Assembly: GCA_001603025.1 (NCBI GenBank) | Contig: LVAP01000063.1 | Span: 1 to 33,777 of the forward strand | Origin: Clostridiales bacterium Firm_10 | GTDB taxonomy: Bacteria; Bacillota; Clostridia; Christensenellales; Aristaeellaceae | Direction: 5' to 3' | Length of the DNA stretch: 33,777 bases | Shown here: one piece after another, positions 15,430-22,508 of the stretch | Layout: every line of letters begins with the position of its first letter | Position numbering within the stretch: position 1 is the first letter of the stretch | Made by a program: the position numbers and the translations under genes | The notes under the pieces: generated by a model | Databases searched by the model: none | What the model saw: the letters and a program-made list of their open reading frames with translations, nothing else | What the model was told of the DNA's origin: nothing

Positions 15430-15600
15430 GTGGCATATAAGATTAGTGATGCTTGTATCGCTTGCGGCGCCTGCGCGGCGGGCTGCCCCGTTGAGGCGAT
15501 CACCGAGGGCGAAGGAAAGTATGAAATCAATCCTGATCTGTGCGTGAGCTGCGGCGCCTGCGCCGAGGCTTGCCCGGTGGGTGCTCCCGCTGAGGAATGA
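15430..15600 (+). CDS. 2[4Fe-4S] ferredoxin
   Basis: Small low-potential electron carrier of clostridial type, 56 residues. Two cluster motifs are seen: CIACGACAAGCP and CVSCGACAEACP, each CxxCxxCxxxCP, around a pseudo-twofold repeat. Start is GTG at 15430 (MAYKISDAC in protein), with GAGGAGG nine bases upstream. Own promoter and terminator make it a single-gene unit 81 bases after ricT. Its redox partners cannot be read from the context. Confidence 0.96.
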   Translation: MAYKISDACIACGACAAGCPVEAITEGEGKYEINPDLCVSCGACAEACPVGAPAEE

Positions 15601-15619
15601 TTCAGTTTTCCCGCGCAAT

Positions 15620-15643
15620 AACCCAGCAGTCATGCTGGGTTTT
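15620..15643 (+). terminator. Terminator of the ferredoxin gene
   Basis: Stem AACCCAGCA/TGCTGGGTT with loop GTCA, then a short T run (TTTTG overall). Confidence 0.85.
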
Positions 15644-15722
15644 GTGAGACATTTGAGTTAGCTAAATCTAATCGCTTTCATATAACTGCGCTGCTGAGGG
15701 GCGTGGTAAACCGATATAAACG

Positions 15723-15759
15723 CAGCCTTCCGGTCCATGTGGGAACGGGAGGCTGTTTT
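15723..15759. terminator. Imperfect hairpin between ferredoxin and S24 gene
   Basis: CAGCCTTCCG pairs imperfectly with GGGAGGCTG. TTTT follows on the plus strand, and CGTTTATA on the minus strand. It lies 55 bases past the S24 repressor stop, so it may serve that gene; the plus-strand partner would be unclear. Confidence 0.45.
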
Positions 15760-15813
15760 ATGGTTGCCAAAGCGCGTGCTGCCGCGGCGCGTAAGCCTTT
15801 TCACCCGCGCGGC

Positions 15814-16452
15814 TCACCATTTCCTCTTTGTTTCGATCACTTTTCCGGTGATGATCAGTTCGTCGAGCTGGCTGCCGGCGAACACCATGTCGTCGTATTT
15901 TGCGTTGAAGGGATGCAGAATGACCGTCGCTCCCCGGCGGATGTACCTCTTGATGGTGCCGGCTTCGCCGTTCACCACGGCCACCACAATGTCGCCGTCG
16001 TCGGCGGTGGGCTGGCGATGCACCAGCGCGATATCGCCGTCGTTGATGTCGGGAGCCATACTGTCGCCCTGCACGCGCAGGAAGAAATAGTCGTCGGGCG
16101 TGCCCACGTCGGCATAATCCACGCCCAGCGTTTCCTCCAGCGCCACGCCGTTCCAGCCCGCGCGCACCCGGCCGATGACGGGGATAGGGTGCAGGGCGCG
16201 AACGGGCACAATCTCCGGTTCTCGCGCGCCGGTTCCCGGCTCCGGCCAGCCCAACAGCGCCTCGGGCGTGGTATCCAGCGCTTTGGCCAGGGGCCTGAGC
16301 ACGGAACTCGGCAGGCTTCCTATCAGGCTGTTTTCATAGCGATAAACAGTCGTGCGGTTTTTCCCCAGCGCGCGCGCCAAATCATCCACGCTGACGCCCA
16401 GCTCGAGCCTGCGTCGCCGGATCCGCGCGCCTATGGTTTCCCTGGCACCCAT
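15814..16452 (-). CDS. XRE-family repressor with S24 self-cleavage domain
   Basis: DNA-damage-type or developmental repressor of phage-repressor architecture, 212 residues. N-terminal helix-turn-helix (about 7-68, with VSVDDLARALGKNRTTVYRY) and a C-terminal S24/LexA peptidase fold. The expected cleavage bond is A98-G99 in RVRAGW; the Ser/Lys dyad is S131 (GDSMAP) and K168 (GTIKRY). The XRE-type N-terminus distinguishes it from LexA, whose domain is winged. Start: ATG at 16452 behind AAAAGGGTGA; a TTG six codons upstream is inside that site. No prophage genes are nearby. Divergent from the TIM-barrel gene, which may be a target. Confidence 0.9.
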   Translation of the reverse strand: MGARETIGARIRRRRLELGVSVDDLARALGKNRTTVYRYENSLIGSLPSSVLRPLAKALDTTPEALLGWPEPGTGAREPEIVPVRALHPIPVIGRVRAGWNGVALEETLGVDYADVGTPDDYFFLRVQGDSMAPDINDGDIALVHRQPTADDGDIVVAVVNGEAGTIKRYIRRGATVILHPFNAKYDDMVFAGSQLDELIITGKVIETKRKW

Positions 16453-16469
16453 ATCGATCACCCTTTTCA

Positions 16470-16478
16470 ATTATAACA
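16470..16478 (-). promoter_or_regulatory. Extended -10 promoter of the S24 repressor gene
   Basis: Minus strand TGTTATAAT (16478-16470), an extended -10 element; the -35 region is poor. The implied transcript would have a leader of only about 10-12 bases, just covering the Shine-Dalgarno. Confidence 0.6.
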
Positions 16479-16532
16479 TAATCGCGAAATCCGAAGATAA
16501 AATGCCTGTAAAAAGAACACATGATCGTGCGA

Positions 16533-16541
16533 GAATAATTC
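16533..16541. promoter_or_regulatory. Small dyad in the S24/isomerase divergent region
   Basis: GAAT-A-ATTC is a perfect short inverted repeat, framed by GCGA and CGC. It lies ten bases before the -35 box of the isomerase gene. Possibly a repressor site, but short. Confidence 0.3.
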
Positions 16542-16551
16542 GCTGTACGCC

Positions 16552-16580
16552 TTGCTTTTGCGTGGTTTCACTGGTATAAT
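16552..16580 (+). promoter_or_regulatory. Promoter of the sugar isomerase/epimerase-like gene
   Basis: TTGCTT (16552-16557), 17-base spacer, TATAAT (16575-16580), with TGG directly before the -10 (extended -10). Confidence 0.8.
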
Positions 16581-16613
16581 GAACCCAGAATTATGACAGG
16601 GAGGAACGTGAAG

Positions 16614-17453
16614 ATGAAAAAGGCTTTGATTGGCTATCAGGTTTATTCCGCGCGCGAGGAAGCGGCAAAGGATATGGGCGGCGTGCTCAGGAAACTTGCC
16701 GAAATGGGCTACGATGGCGTTGAGTTCGCGGGCTTCTATGGTCATACGGCGGACGAAGTGAAAGCCATGCTGGATGAGACTGGCCTGAAGGCGATTTCCG
16801 GCCACCAGGCGCTGCCCGAGACCATCGACGAGATGTTCGCGCAGATCGCGTTCTACAAGAAGATCGGCTGCGAATACCTGGCCGTGCCGTATCTGGACGA
16901 GGCGCATCGCCCCGGCAGCGCGGGCTTCGGCAAGACGATCGGCGATATCTACCGCTTTGGCCGTCTCTGCAAGGAAGCGGGCATCCAGCTGCTCTATCAC
17001 AACCACGATTTCGAGTTTGTGACCATCAGCGGCGAGTATGGCCTGGATTTCCTCTATCACGCCGTGCCGGAAGACATCCTCAAGACTGAATTGGACGTGT
17101 GCTGGGTGAAGTACGCGGGTGAGGAGCCCGCCGCGTTCATCCGCAAGTATGCCGGCCGCGCTCCCATCGTGCACCTGAAGGATTACGTGGGCAAGAAGGG
17201 CGGCAAGCAGCCCTACGCGCTGATCAGCAAGGACGGCAGCGGCAAGGACGACGGCGCGGCTGCCGATCCGAACGACATCGCCTTTGAGTTCCGCCCGGTG
17301 GGTTATGGCTGCCAGGATGTTCCCGCTGTGGTGGAAGCTGGCCTGGAAGCGGGCGCTGGCTGGTTCATCGTAGAGCAGGATCAGTGGTATAACCGCCATC
17401 CGCTGGAAGCCGCGAAGATGAGCATTGACTACCTGCGGTCCATCGGGCTGTAA
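16614..17453 (+). CDS. Sugar phosphate isomerase/epimerase-like TIM-barrel protein
   Basis: AP endonuclease 2-type TIM barrel (IolE/xylose isomerase-like group), 279 residues. Seen: IGYQVYSAREEAAKD, LAEMGYDGVEFAGFYG, AISGHQALPETIDEM, QLLYHNHDFEFV, LKTELDVCWVKYAGEEP and PIVHLKDYVGKKGG. The His, Glu and Asp residues placed in these strands are the usual metal ligands, with FIVEQDQWYN near the end. The substrate cannot be read; related proteins act on keto-sugars or inositol derivatives. GGGAGG lies nine bases before the ATG at 16614. Single-gene unit, divergent from the S24 repressor. Confidence 0.88.
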   Translation: MKKALIGYQVYSAREEAAKDMGGVLRKLAEMGYDGVEFAGFYGHTADEVKAMLDETGLKAISGHQALPETIDEMFAQIAFYKKIGCEYLAVPYLDEAHRPGSAGFGKTIGDIYRFGRLCKEAGIQLLYHNHDFEFVTISGEYGLDFLYHAVPEDILKTELDVCWVKYAGEEPAAFIRKYAGRAPIVHLKDYVGKKGGKQPYALISKDGSGKDDGAAADPNDIAFEFRPVGYGCQDVPAVVEAGLEAGAGWFIVEQDQWYNRHPLEAAKMSIDYLRSIGL

Positions 17454-17467
17454 GTATTTGATCCAAA

Positions 17468-17511
17468 CAAAACGCGCCGCCGCTTTTTTTGAAGCGGCGG
17501 CACGTTTTGTT
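17468..17511 (+). terminator. Terminator after the TIM-barrel gene
   Basis: AACGCGCCGCCGC pairs with GCGGCGGCACGTT (one small bulge) around a T-rich loop, followed by TTGTT. The convergent DUF1667 gene ends at 17522. Confidence 0.75.
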
Positions 17512-17521
17512 ATGCCCCTCT

Positions 17522-17875
17522 TCAGTCGTTCGCCGTGGCCACCAGGTCCACGCCGGTGCCCGCCACGTTCGGGCAGAGCACGTCGCCGATGGTGATGGGA
17601 GCCGTCGCCTTCAGCGCGCGGATGGCCTCCAGCACGGCGGGAATGTCGGCCTTCTTCACGTTTTCGGCCGTCTTCACCGAGCACACCGGACGACGGCCGC
17701 CCTCAACGCGCACGGAGCTGGTCACGGTGCGCATGGGGCAGCGCATCTCCTGAATGCCGTATTCCTCGCCGCGGCGACAGGTGTTGCCGGTCACGGTGAA
17801 GCTGTCGCCATCCTGTGCGACAGTCAGGCGGCAGCCCATGGGACAGCGGATGCAGGTCATTTCCATGGTTTTCAT
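17522..17875 (-). CDS. DUF1667 cysteine-motif protein
   Basis: Small protein, 117 residues, of the DUF1667 family found beside anaerobic glycerol-3-phosphate dehydrogenase-like flavoproteins. Seen: TCIRCPMGCRLTV (C8, C11, C15), C33 in GNTCRRGEEYG and C46 in EMRCPMRTVTSSVR, arranged as a likely Fe-S or metal site; the rest includes NVKKADIPAVLEAIRALKA and a C-terminus around DVLCPNVAGTGVDLVAT. Its exact job is unknown; an electron-transfer subunit for the two flavoproteins is the simplest idea. The ATG overlaps the upstream stop by four bases (ATGA), so the two genes are coupled. Last gene of the operon. Confidence 0.9.
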   Translation of the reverse strand: MKTMEMTCIRCPMGCRLTVAQDGDSFTVTGNTCRRGEEYGIQEMRCPMRTVTSSVRVEGGRRPVCSVKTAENVKKADIPAVLEAIRALKATAPITIGDVLCPNVAGTGVDLVATAND

Positions 17876-19131
17876 TGCGCCTTCGCCTCCTCGATTTCAA
17901 GGGTGATGTCGCCGGTAATTTTCGCCGCGTCGATGGAGATTTTTTCCATCTCGCCGGGCGTCATGATCTGCTTTTTGCGGGTGAGGATGGTCTCATCGCC
18001 GCATTTCACCAGCAGGGTGGCGGGACGATAGGCGCTCCCCACGCGGAAGTAGATGTCCTGCTTGCCTTCCGCGCTCTTGCTGACGCGCTGGGGAACGGTG
18101 TAGCGCACGCCGTTCCTGCCGGAAACGCTGCGGTATTCGGCTGCCTGAGCCTGGCCGGAGACATACGTCGCGGCGGCGCGGCCGGCGAGCATGGCCTCGG
18201 CGGATACGTTGTCAACCAGGTCGTGCACGTGCAAAACGTTTCCGCAGGCGAATACGCCCGGAATGGAGGTCTGCCGGTTTTCGTCCACCACGGCGCCGCT
18301 GGTCACGCGGTCCAGCTCGATGCCAGCGGCCTGTGTGAGTTCATTCTCGGGTATGAGGCCCACGGAGAGCAGCAGCGTGTCGCATTCGTAAGTAATTTCC
18401 GTACCGGGAATGGGCTGACGGGTGGCCGGATCCACCTCAGCGATGGTCACGCCCTCCACGCGCTCACGACCCAGGATGTTGGTCACGGTATGATTGAATT
18501 TGAGCGGGATGCCGTTGTCCACCAGGCACTGCACGATGTTGCGGTTCAGACCGGAGGAGTAGGGCATGATCTCGGCCACGACCTCCACCTTCGCGCCTTC
18601 CCAGGTCATGCGGCGGGCCATGATGAGGCCGATGTCGCCGCTGCCCAGGATGACCACGCGGCGGCCGGGCATGAAGCCCTCCATGTTCACCAGCCGCTGC
18701 GCGCAGCCCGCCGTGTAAACGCCCGCCGGCCGGGTGCCGGGGATGTTCAGCGCGCCTCTGGTACGCTCACGGCAGCCCATGGCCAGGATGACCGCGCCTG
18801 CCTCGATTTCAACCAGGCCGTGTTTGGCGCTCACAGCCAGGATGCGGCGGTCATTTGAAAGCTCCAGCACCATGGTGTCAGTCATGACCTCGATGCCGGT
18901 GCCTTCCAGCTGCGCGATAAAGCGCCCGGCGTACTCGGGGCCGGTGAGCTCCTCGCCGAAGAAATGCAGGCCGAAGCCGTTGTGGATGCACTGCTGCAGG
19001 ATGCCGCCCAGTTCCTTGTCGCGCTCGATGATGAGCACGGACTTATCCGGCGCGTTTTTGCGCGCTTCCAGCGCCGCCGCCAGGCCTGCGGGACCGCCGC
19101 CGATGACGGCGATGTCAATGATCTCCTTCAT
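17872..19131 (-). CDS. FAD/NAD-dependent oxidoreductase (GlpB-position flavoprotein)
   Basis: Pyridine nucleotide-disulphide reductase-like flavoprotein, 419 residues. FAD motif GGGPAG (11-16), LGGILQQCIHNGFGLHFFGE, VILAMGCRERTRGA, second nucleotide-binding motif GSGDIG (163-168) and the C-terminal FAD contact SIPGVFACGNVLHVHDLVD. The final ~80 residues form a small beta-rich tail. It probably passes electrons between the GlpA-like subunit and NAD or a quinone, with the DUF1667 protein; this is inference from the conserved three-gene set. Start: ATG at 19131, with AAGGAGGT eleven bases upstream inside the end of the preceding gene. The in-frame extension back to 19371 is shadow. Confidence 0.9.
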   Translation of the reverse strand: MKEIIDIAVIGGGPAGLAAALEARKNAPDKSVLIIERDKELGGILQQCIHNGFGLHFFGEELTGPEYAGRFIAQLEGTGIEVMTDTMVLELSNDRRILAVSAKHGLVEIEAGAVILAMGCRERTRGALNIPGTRPAGVYTAGCAQRLVNMEGFMPGRRVVILGSGDIGLIMARRMTWEGAKVEVVAEIMPYSSGLNRNIVQCLVDNGIPLKFNHTVTNILGRERVEGVTIAEVDPATRQPIPGTEITYECDTLLLSVGLIPENELTQAAGIELDRVTSGAVVDENRQTSIPGVFACGNVLHVHDLVDNVSAEAMLAGRAAATYVSGQAQAAEYRSVSGRNGVRYTVPQRVSKSAEGKQDIYFRVGSAYRPATLLVKCGDETILTRKKQIMTPGEMEKISIDAAKITGDITLEIEEAKAQ

Positions 19132-19136
19132 GCGCT

Positions 19137-20567
19137 TCACACCTCCTTCAGTTTGCCGACAAGCAGCTTTGAATTGCCGCCGAACTTGGTCAGCCCGGTC
19201 ATGGGCACATTCAGCTCGCGTGAGAGGATTTCCATGACGCGCGGCGAGCAGAAGCCGCCCTGGCAGCGTCCCATGCCCGCGCGGGTGCGGCGCTTCACGC
19301 CGTCCAGCGAGCGCGCGCCGCGGTGAATGGCTTCCACGATCTCGCCCTCGGTGATGGTTTCGCAGCGGCACACGATGCGGCCGTAGCGGGGATCCTTTTC
19401 GATGAGCGCGGCGCGTTCCTGGTTATTCATGTGGCGGAATTCGGGAATGGCCTTGCGATAAGGGTTGAAATCAGCTTTTTCCTTCATTTCAAGGCCGTTC
19501 ATGCGCAGGATGCGGGCGATTTCTCCGGCAATGGCCGGGGCAGAGGTGAGGCCGGGAGAGCAGATGCCGGCCGCCTGGATGAGCCGCGGCTCCGCTTTCG
19601 ACACGCCGATGATGAAATCGCCGGTCGAGGGCTGCGCGCGCACGCCCGCGAAGGAGGTGATAACCGAGCGCAGGTCGATGCCCGGCACGGACTTTTTCGA
19701 CATGGCGGTGAGCTGGGCAATGCCTTCAGGCGTGACGGAGGTGTCAAGCTTGTCGGTCATATCCACGGCGGTGGGGCCGGCGAACATGTTGCCGTCCACG
19801 GTGGGTGCGACCAGGATGCCCTTGCCGAGCTTTGAGGGCGTCTGGAAGATGACGGTCTCGACGCAGGTGCTCTTGCGATCCAGCAGCATGTATTCGCCCT
19901 TTCGGGGGCGCACGGTAAAGGAATCGTCGCCCAGCATGCGGCTGATCTCGTCGGAAAACACGCCCGCCGCGTTGACCACATAGCGGGCCTCGATGTCTTC
20001 GCCGCCGGCGGTGATGACGACGAAGTCGCCTTTGCGGCGCATGGCGGTCACCGGGCGATCCAGCAGCCACTGGGCGCCGTTTTCCCGGGCGTTCTCAGCG
20101 CAGGCGATGGTCATCTGGTAGGGGCAGGTGATGCCGCCTGTGGCGGCAAACAGAGCCATGGTGACGTCCTTCGAGAGGGCAGGCTCCATGGCGCGGGCCT
20201 CGCAGCCGGGCATGAGCGTCATGCCGGGCACGCCGTTTTTGACGCCGCGATCATAGAGGTCGGAGAGCACCTTTTCGTCCTCCGGGCCAAAGCCGATGAC
20301 GAAGGAGCCGCAGCGCTTGAAAGGCACGTCCAGCTCGTCGGCCCACTGGCGATAGAGCGCGTTGCCGAGCACATTCATGCGGGCCTCCACGGAGCCGGGC
20401 GGGCAGTCGTAGCCGGCATGGACGATGGCGCTGTTGGCGCGGGAGGCGCCCATGGCTACGTCTTCCGCGGCATCGATCAGGGCGATGCGCAGGTCATAGC
20501 GGGAGAGCTGGCGCGCGATGGCGCAGCCCACCACGCCTGCGCCGACGATGGCGACGTCGAATTGCAT
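19137..20567 (-). CDS. FAD-dependent dehydrogenase with BFD-type [2Fe-2S] domain (GlpA-like)
   Basis: Flavoprotein that likely oxidises glycerol-3-phosphate or a related 2-hydroxy compound, 476 residues. FAD motif VGAGVVG near residues 8-14, DAAEDVAMGASRANSAIVHA, SFAGVRAQPSTGDFIIG, and a C-terminal BFD-like [2Fe-2S] domain with CRCETITEGEIVEAIHR and GMGRCQGGFC. DAO core plus BFD tail is the architecture of GlpA and of COG0579 dehydrogenases in Clostridia; glycerol-3-phosphate is favoured by the neighbours but 2-hydroxyglutarate is possible. Start: ATG at 20567 with AAGGAG eight bases upstream; a GTG three codons earlier abuts the Shine-Dalgarno. First gene of the operon. No glpK or glpF is in the window. 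Confidence 0.88.
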   Translation of the reverse strand: MQFDVAIVGAGVVGCAIARQLSRYDLRIALIDAAEDVAMGASRANSAIVHAGYDCPPGSVEARMNVLGNALYRQWADELDVPFKRCGSFVIGFGPEDEKVLSDLYDRGVKNGVPGMTLMPGCEARAMEPALSKDVTMALFAATGGITCPYQMTIACAENARENGAQWLLDRPVTAMRRKGDFVVITAGGEDIEARYVVNAAGVFSDEISRMLGDDSFTVRPRKGEYMLLDRKSTCVETVIFQTPSKLGKGILVAPTVDGNMFAGPTAVDMTDKLDTSVTPEGIAQLTAMSKKSVPGIDLRSVITSFAGVRAQPSTGDFIIGVSKAEPRLIQAAGICSPGLTSAPAIAGEIARILRMNGLEMKEKADFNPYRKAIPEFRHMNNQERAALIEKDPRYGRIVCRCETITEGEIVEAIHRGARSLDGVKRRTRAGMGRCQGGFCSPRVMEILSRELNVPMTGLTKFGGNSKLLVGKLKEV

Positions 20568-20622
20568 GTGAATCACTCCTTGCGGATAGTATTTTCTGAG
20601 TCGGGTTGTAACCGGAATGCGC

Positions 20623-21168
20623 TTATAGTTTCAGCAGCATATAAAGCAATTCCTGAAATCCGCCCGTTCGCGAGTTGAATCCCCTGGGATTTCGTCCGAA
20701 TTCTTCAAACCCTAAATCCTGATACATGGAGATGGCCCTTTTGTTCTCGGCGACCACATTCAATTCCAGCTGCACGTATCCGGCATCCTTTGCGCATTGT
20801 ATGCATGCCTTTGCAAGCGCCTTCCCCAATCCAAGGCCCCAGTATTCTCTCAGAACGCTTATTCCGAATTCGGCCCGGTGCCTGACCTTGTATTTTGCTC
20901 CAATCGCTTCTATTCCCGCAGTTCCTGCGACCTTATCATCGATAAAAGCGATGATTTCTATTTCATTGGGACTTTTTGTCTTTTCTTCCAGGAACGCTGC
21001 CTCCTGCTCCGGATCCAAACTGTTTTCATCAGGATATGACAGCAAAAAATCCGTTTCCGCATGGGTCAGATTGAAGTTTTCGTAAACGGCTCTTCCATCC
21101 GAAAAATCACCGTTTCTGAGCCATGCTTCTTTTCCGTTCTTCAGAATGATTTTTTGACTGTATTTCAT
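20623..21168 (-). CDS. GNAT-family N-acetyltransferase
   Basis: Acetyl-CoA-dependent acetyltransferase, 181 residues; acceptor unknown. Seen: EIIAFIDDKVAGTAGIEAIG (beta strands 3-4), the acetyl-CoA loop in REYWGLGLGKALAKA and the motif B region LELNVVAENKRAISMYQDLG with FEEFGRNPRG. Start ATG at 21168 with GAGGA ten bases upstream. The gene is visibly richer in A+T than its neighbours on both sides, which suggests later acquisition. It lies 55 bases before the flavoprotein operon on the same strand but no functional link is apparent. Confidence 0.9.
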   Translation of the reverse strand: MKYSQKIILKNGKEAWLRNGDFSDGRAVYENFNLTHAETDFLLSYPDENSLDPEQEAAFLEEKTKSPNEIEIIAFIDDKVAGTAGIEAIGAKYKVRHRAEFGISVLREYWGLGLGKALAKACIQCAKDAGYVQLELNVVAENKRAISMYQDLGFEEFGRNPRGFNSRTGGFQELLYMLLKL

Positions 21169-21231
21169 CTGCTCTTATCCTCGCCATGATTGCCGGGCCG
21201 ACAAACCGCTCGGATTTCATGCAAACCGGCA

Positions 21232-21281
21232 TAAAACAACCGCAACGAACAGACCCGCTCAAAACGGGCCTTTCGCTGCGG
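21232..21281 (-). terminator. Terminator of the kinase pair
   Basis: Minus strand: outer stem CCGCAGCGAA/TTCGTTGCGG enclosing a second hairpin (CCCG/CGGG), followed by TTGTTTTA. It lies 85 bases past the stop of the second kinase gene. The rest of 21169-21366 holds nothing I can name. Confidence 0.75.
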
Positions 21282-21366
21282 CTTCTCTCAATACTCTGCC
21301 GTATGTTAATATTTTAAGCGATTGTCACATTCCTGTCAAATTAAGTTTGTGCGCAGCAGGACGCAA

Positions 21367-22476
21367 TCATGCCTGCGCGTATTTGCGCACGATGGCCTGC
21401 ATCCGGTCGAGTTTCGATTCGATGTCCTTCGCCAGCGCCATCTGGTTGCGGGCGCGGACGAGATTGTGGTCCGGCGTGCGGATCTTGAAGTACAGGTCGC
21501 CGTCAATGTAGTCGGTGAGGAAGCGCATGGCCAGCTCGCAGGCGATGATGTGCACGGAGCGGGGCATGAGCTCGATCTCCGCAGGCGTGAGGATGTCCTT
21601 TACCTCGCTCAGGAATCCCCTGGTGAAGAGCTCGAACATGTTCAGGTCCAGCGAAACCTTTGAAAAGTCCGGATCGTCTTCGGCGGCGGTGGAGGCGCCA
21701 GAGCGAATGGCATCGCCGTAGTCATACAATGCGGACCCGGGCATGACGGTGTCCAGGTCGATCACGCAGATGGCGTGGCCGGTCTCGTCGTCGATCATTA
21801 CGTTGTTGATCTTGGTGTCGTTGTGCGTCACGCGCACGGGCAGGCGCCCTGCATCCAGTGCCTTGGCAATCTCGCTCATGGCGCGGCGGCGTTCAAAGAA
21901 GAACTCGATCTCATCCTCCAAGAAACGCACGCGGCCGGCCTTGTCCGCCGCCACGGATGCCACGAAGGCGTAGAAACGCTTGAGCGTGTTGTGGAAATCC
22001 GGGATGGTCTCAATGAGCTCGGCGGCGGGAAAGTCGGTCAGCAGGCGCTGGAATTCGCCGAAAGCGCGCCCGGCCTCATAGAAATGCTCGGGCTTTTCCG
22101 GCATGTTGTAGGCAGTGGCATGATCCACGTAGTTGTAAGCGCGCCAGCAGCTGTCTTCGTTCTGCTTGAAGAAGGACTGGCCATCCGTGGTGGGAATGAC
22201 GCGCAGCACCCGGCGGGAGCTGTCGACGCCCTGCGCCTCATAGGCCCGGGCGATGTGTTCCGTCACGGCTTCGATGTTGCGCATCACGCCGTCCGGATCC
22301 CTGAATACATAGGTGTTGATGCGCTGGAGCAGGTATTCCCGCCTCGCGCCATCCGGCAGGCGATAGATCAGGTGGTATGTGGTGTTGATGTTGCCGGCGT
22401 TGATTTCGGCGGCGTCCTCGAAATGCCCATCGAACCGGAAGTGGGGCAGCAGGCGCCGAATGTCTTCATAGATCAT
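21367..22476 (-). CDS. NahK-like sugar kinase (phosphotransferase family), copy B
   Basis: Resembles the N-acetylhexosamine 1-kinase NahK of bifidobacteria, which phosphorylates GlcNAc/GalNAc at C1. 369 residues. Seen: INAGNINTTYHLIYRLPDG, EYLLQRINTYVF, FGEFQRLLTDF, the catalytic loop VTHNDTKINNVMID (H218, D220, N225) and metal site VIDLDTVMPGSALYD (D240, D242), and the C-terminal IRTPDHNLVRARNQMAL. The kinase fold is that of aminoglycoside phosphotransferases, but the residues around the active site track NahK, so drug resistance is unlikely. It follows its paralogue by 32 bases; GAGAGGAG lies eight bases before the ATG. The two have the same length and read alike over their whole length. 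Confidence 0.87.
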   Translation of the reverse strand: MIYEDIRRLLPHFRFDGHFEDAAEINAGNINTTYHLIYRLPDGARREYLLQRINTYVFRDPDGVMRNIEAVTEHIARAYEAQGVDSSRRVLRVIPTTDGQSFFKQNEDSCWRAYNYVDHATAYNMPEKPEHFYEAGRAFGEFQRLLTDFPAAELIETIPDFHNTLKRFYAFVASVAADKAGRVRFLEDEIEFFFERRRAMSEIAKALDAGRLPVRVTHNDTKINNVMIDDETGHAICVIDLDTVMPGSALYDYGDAIRSGASTAAEDDPDFSKVSLDLNMFELFTRGFLSEVKDILTPAEIELMPRSVHIIACELAMRFLTDYIDGDLYFKIRTPDHNLVRARNQMALAKDIESKLDRMQAIVRKYAQA

Positions 22477-22508
22477 AGAATGAACTCCTCTCTGAGCGAT
22501 GGCTTGTT

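Noticed and set aside
15814-16452. LexA
   Set aside because: The N-terminus is an XRE-type helix-turn-helix, not the winged LexA domain, though the S24 half is alike.
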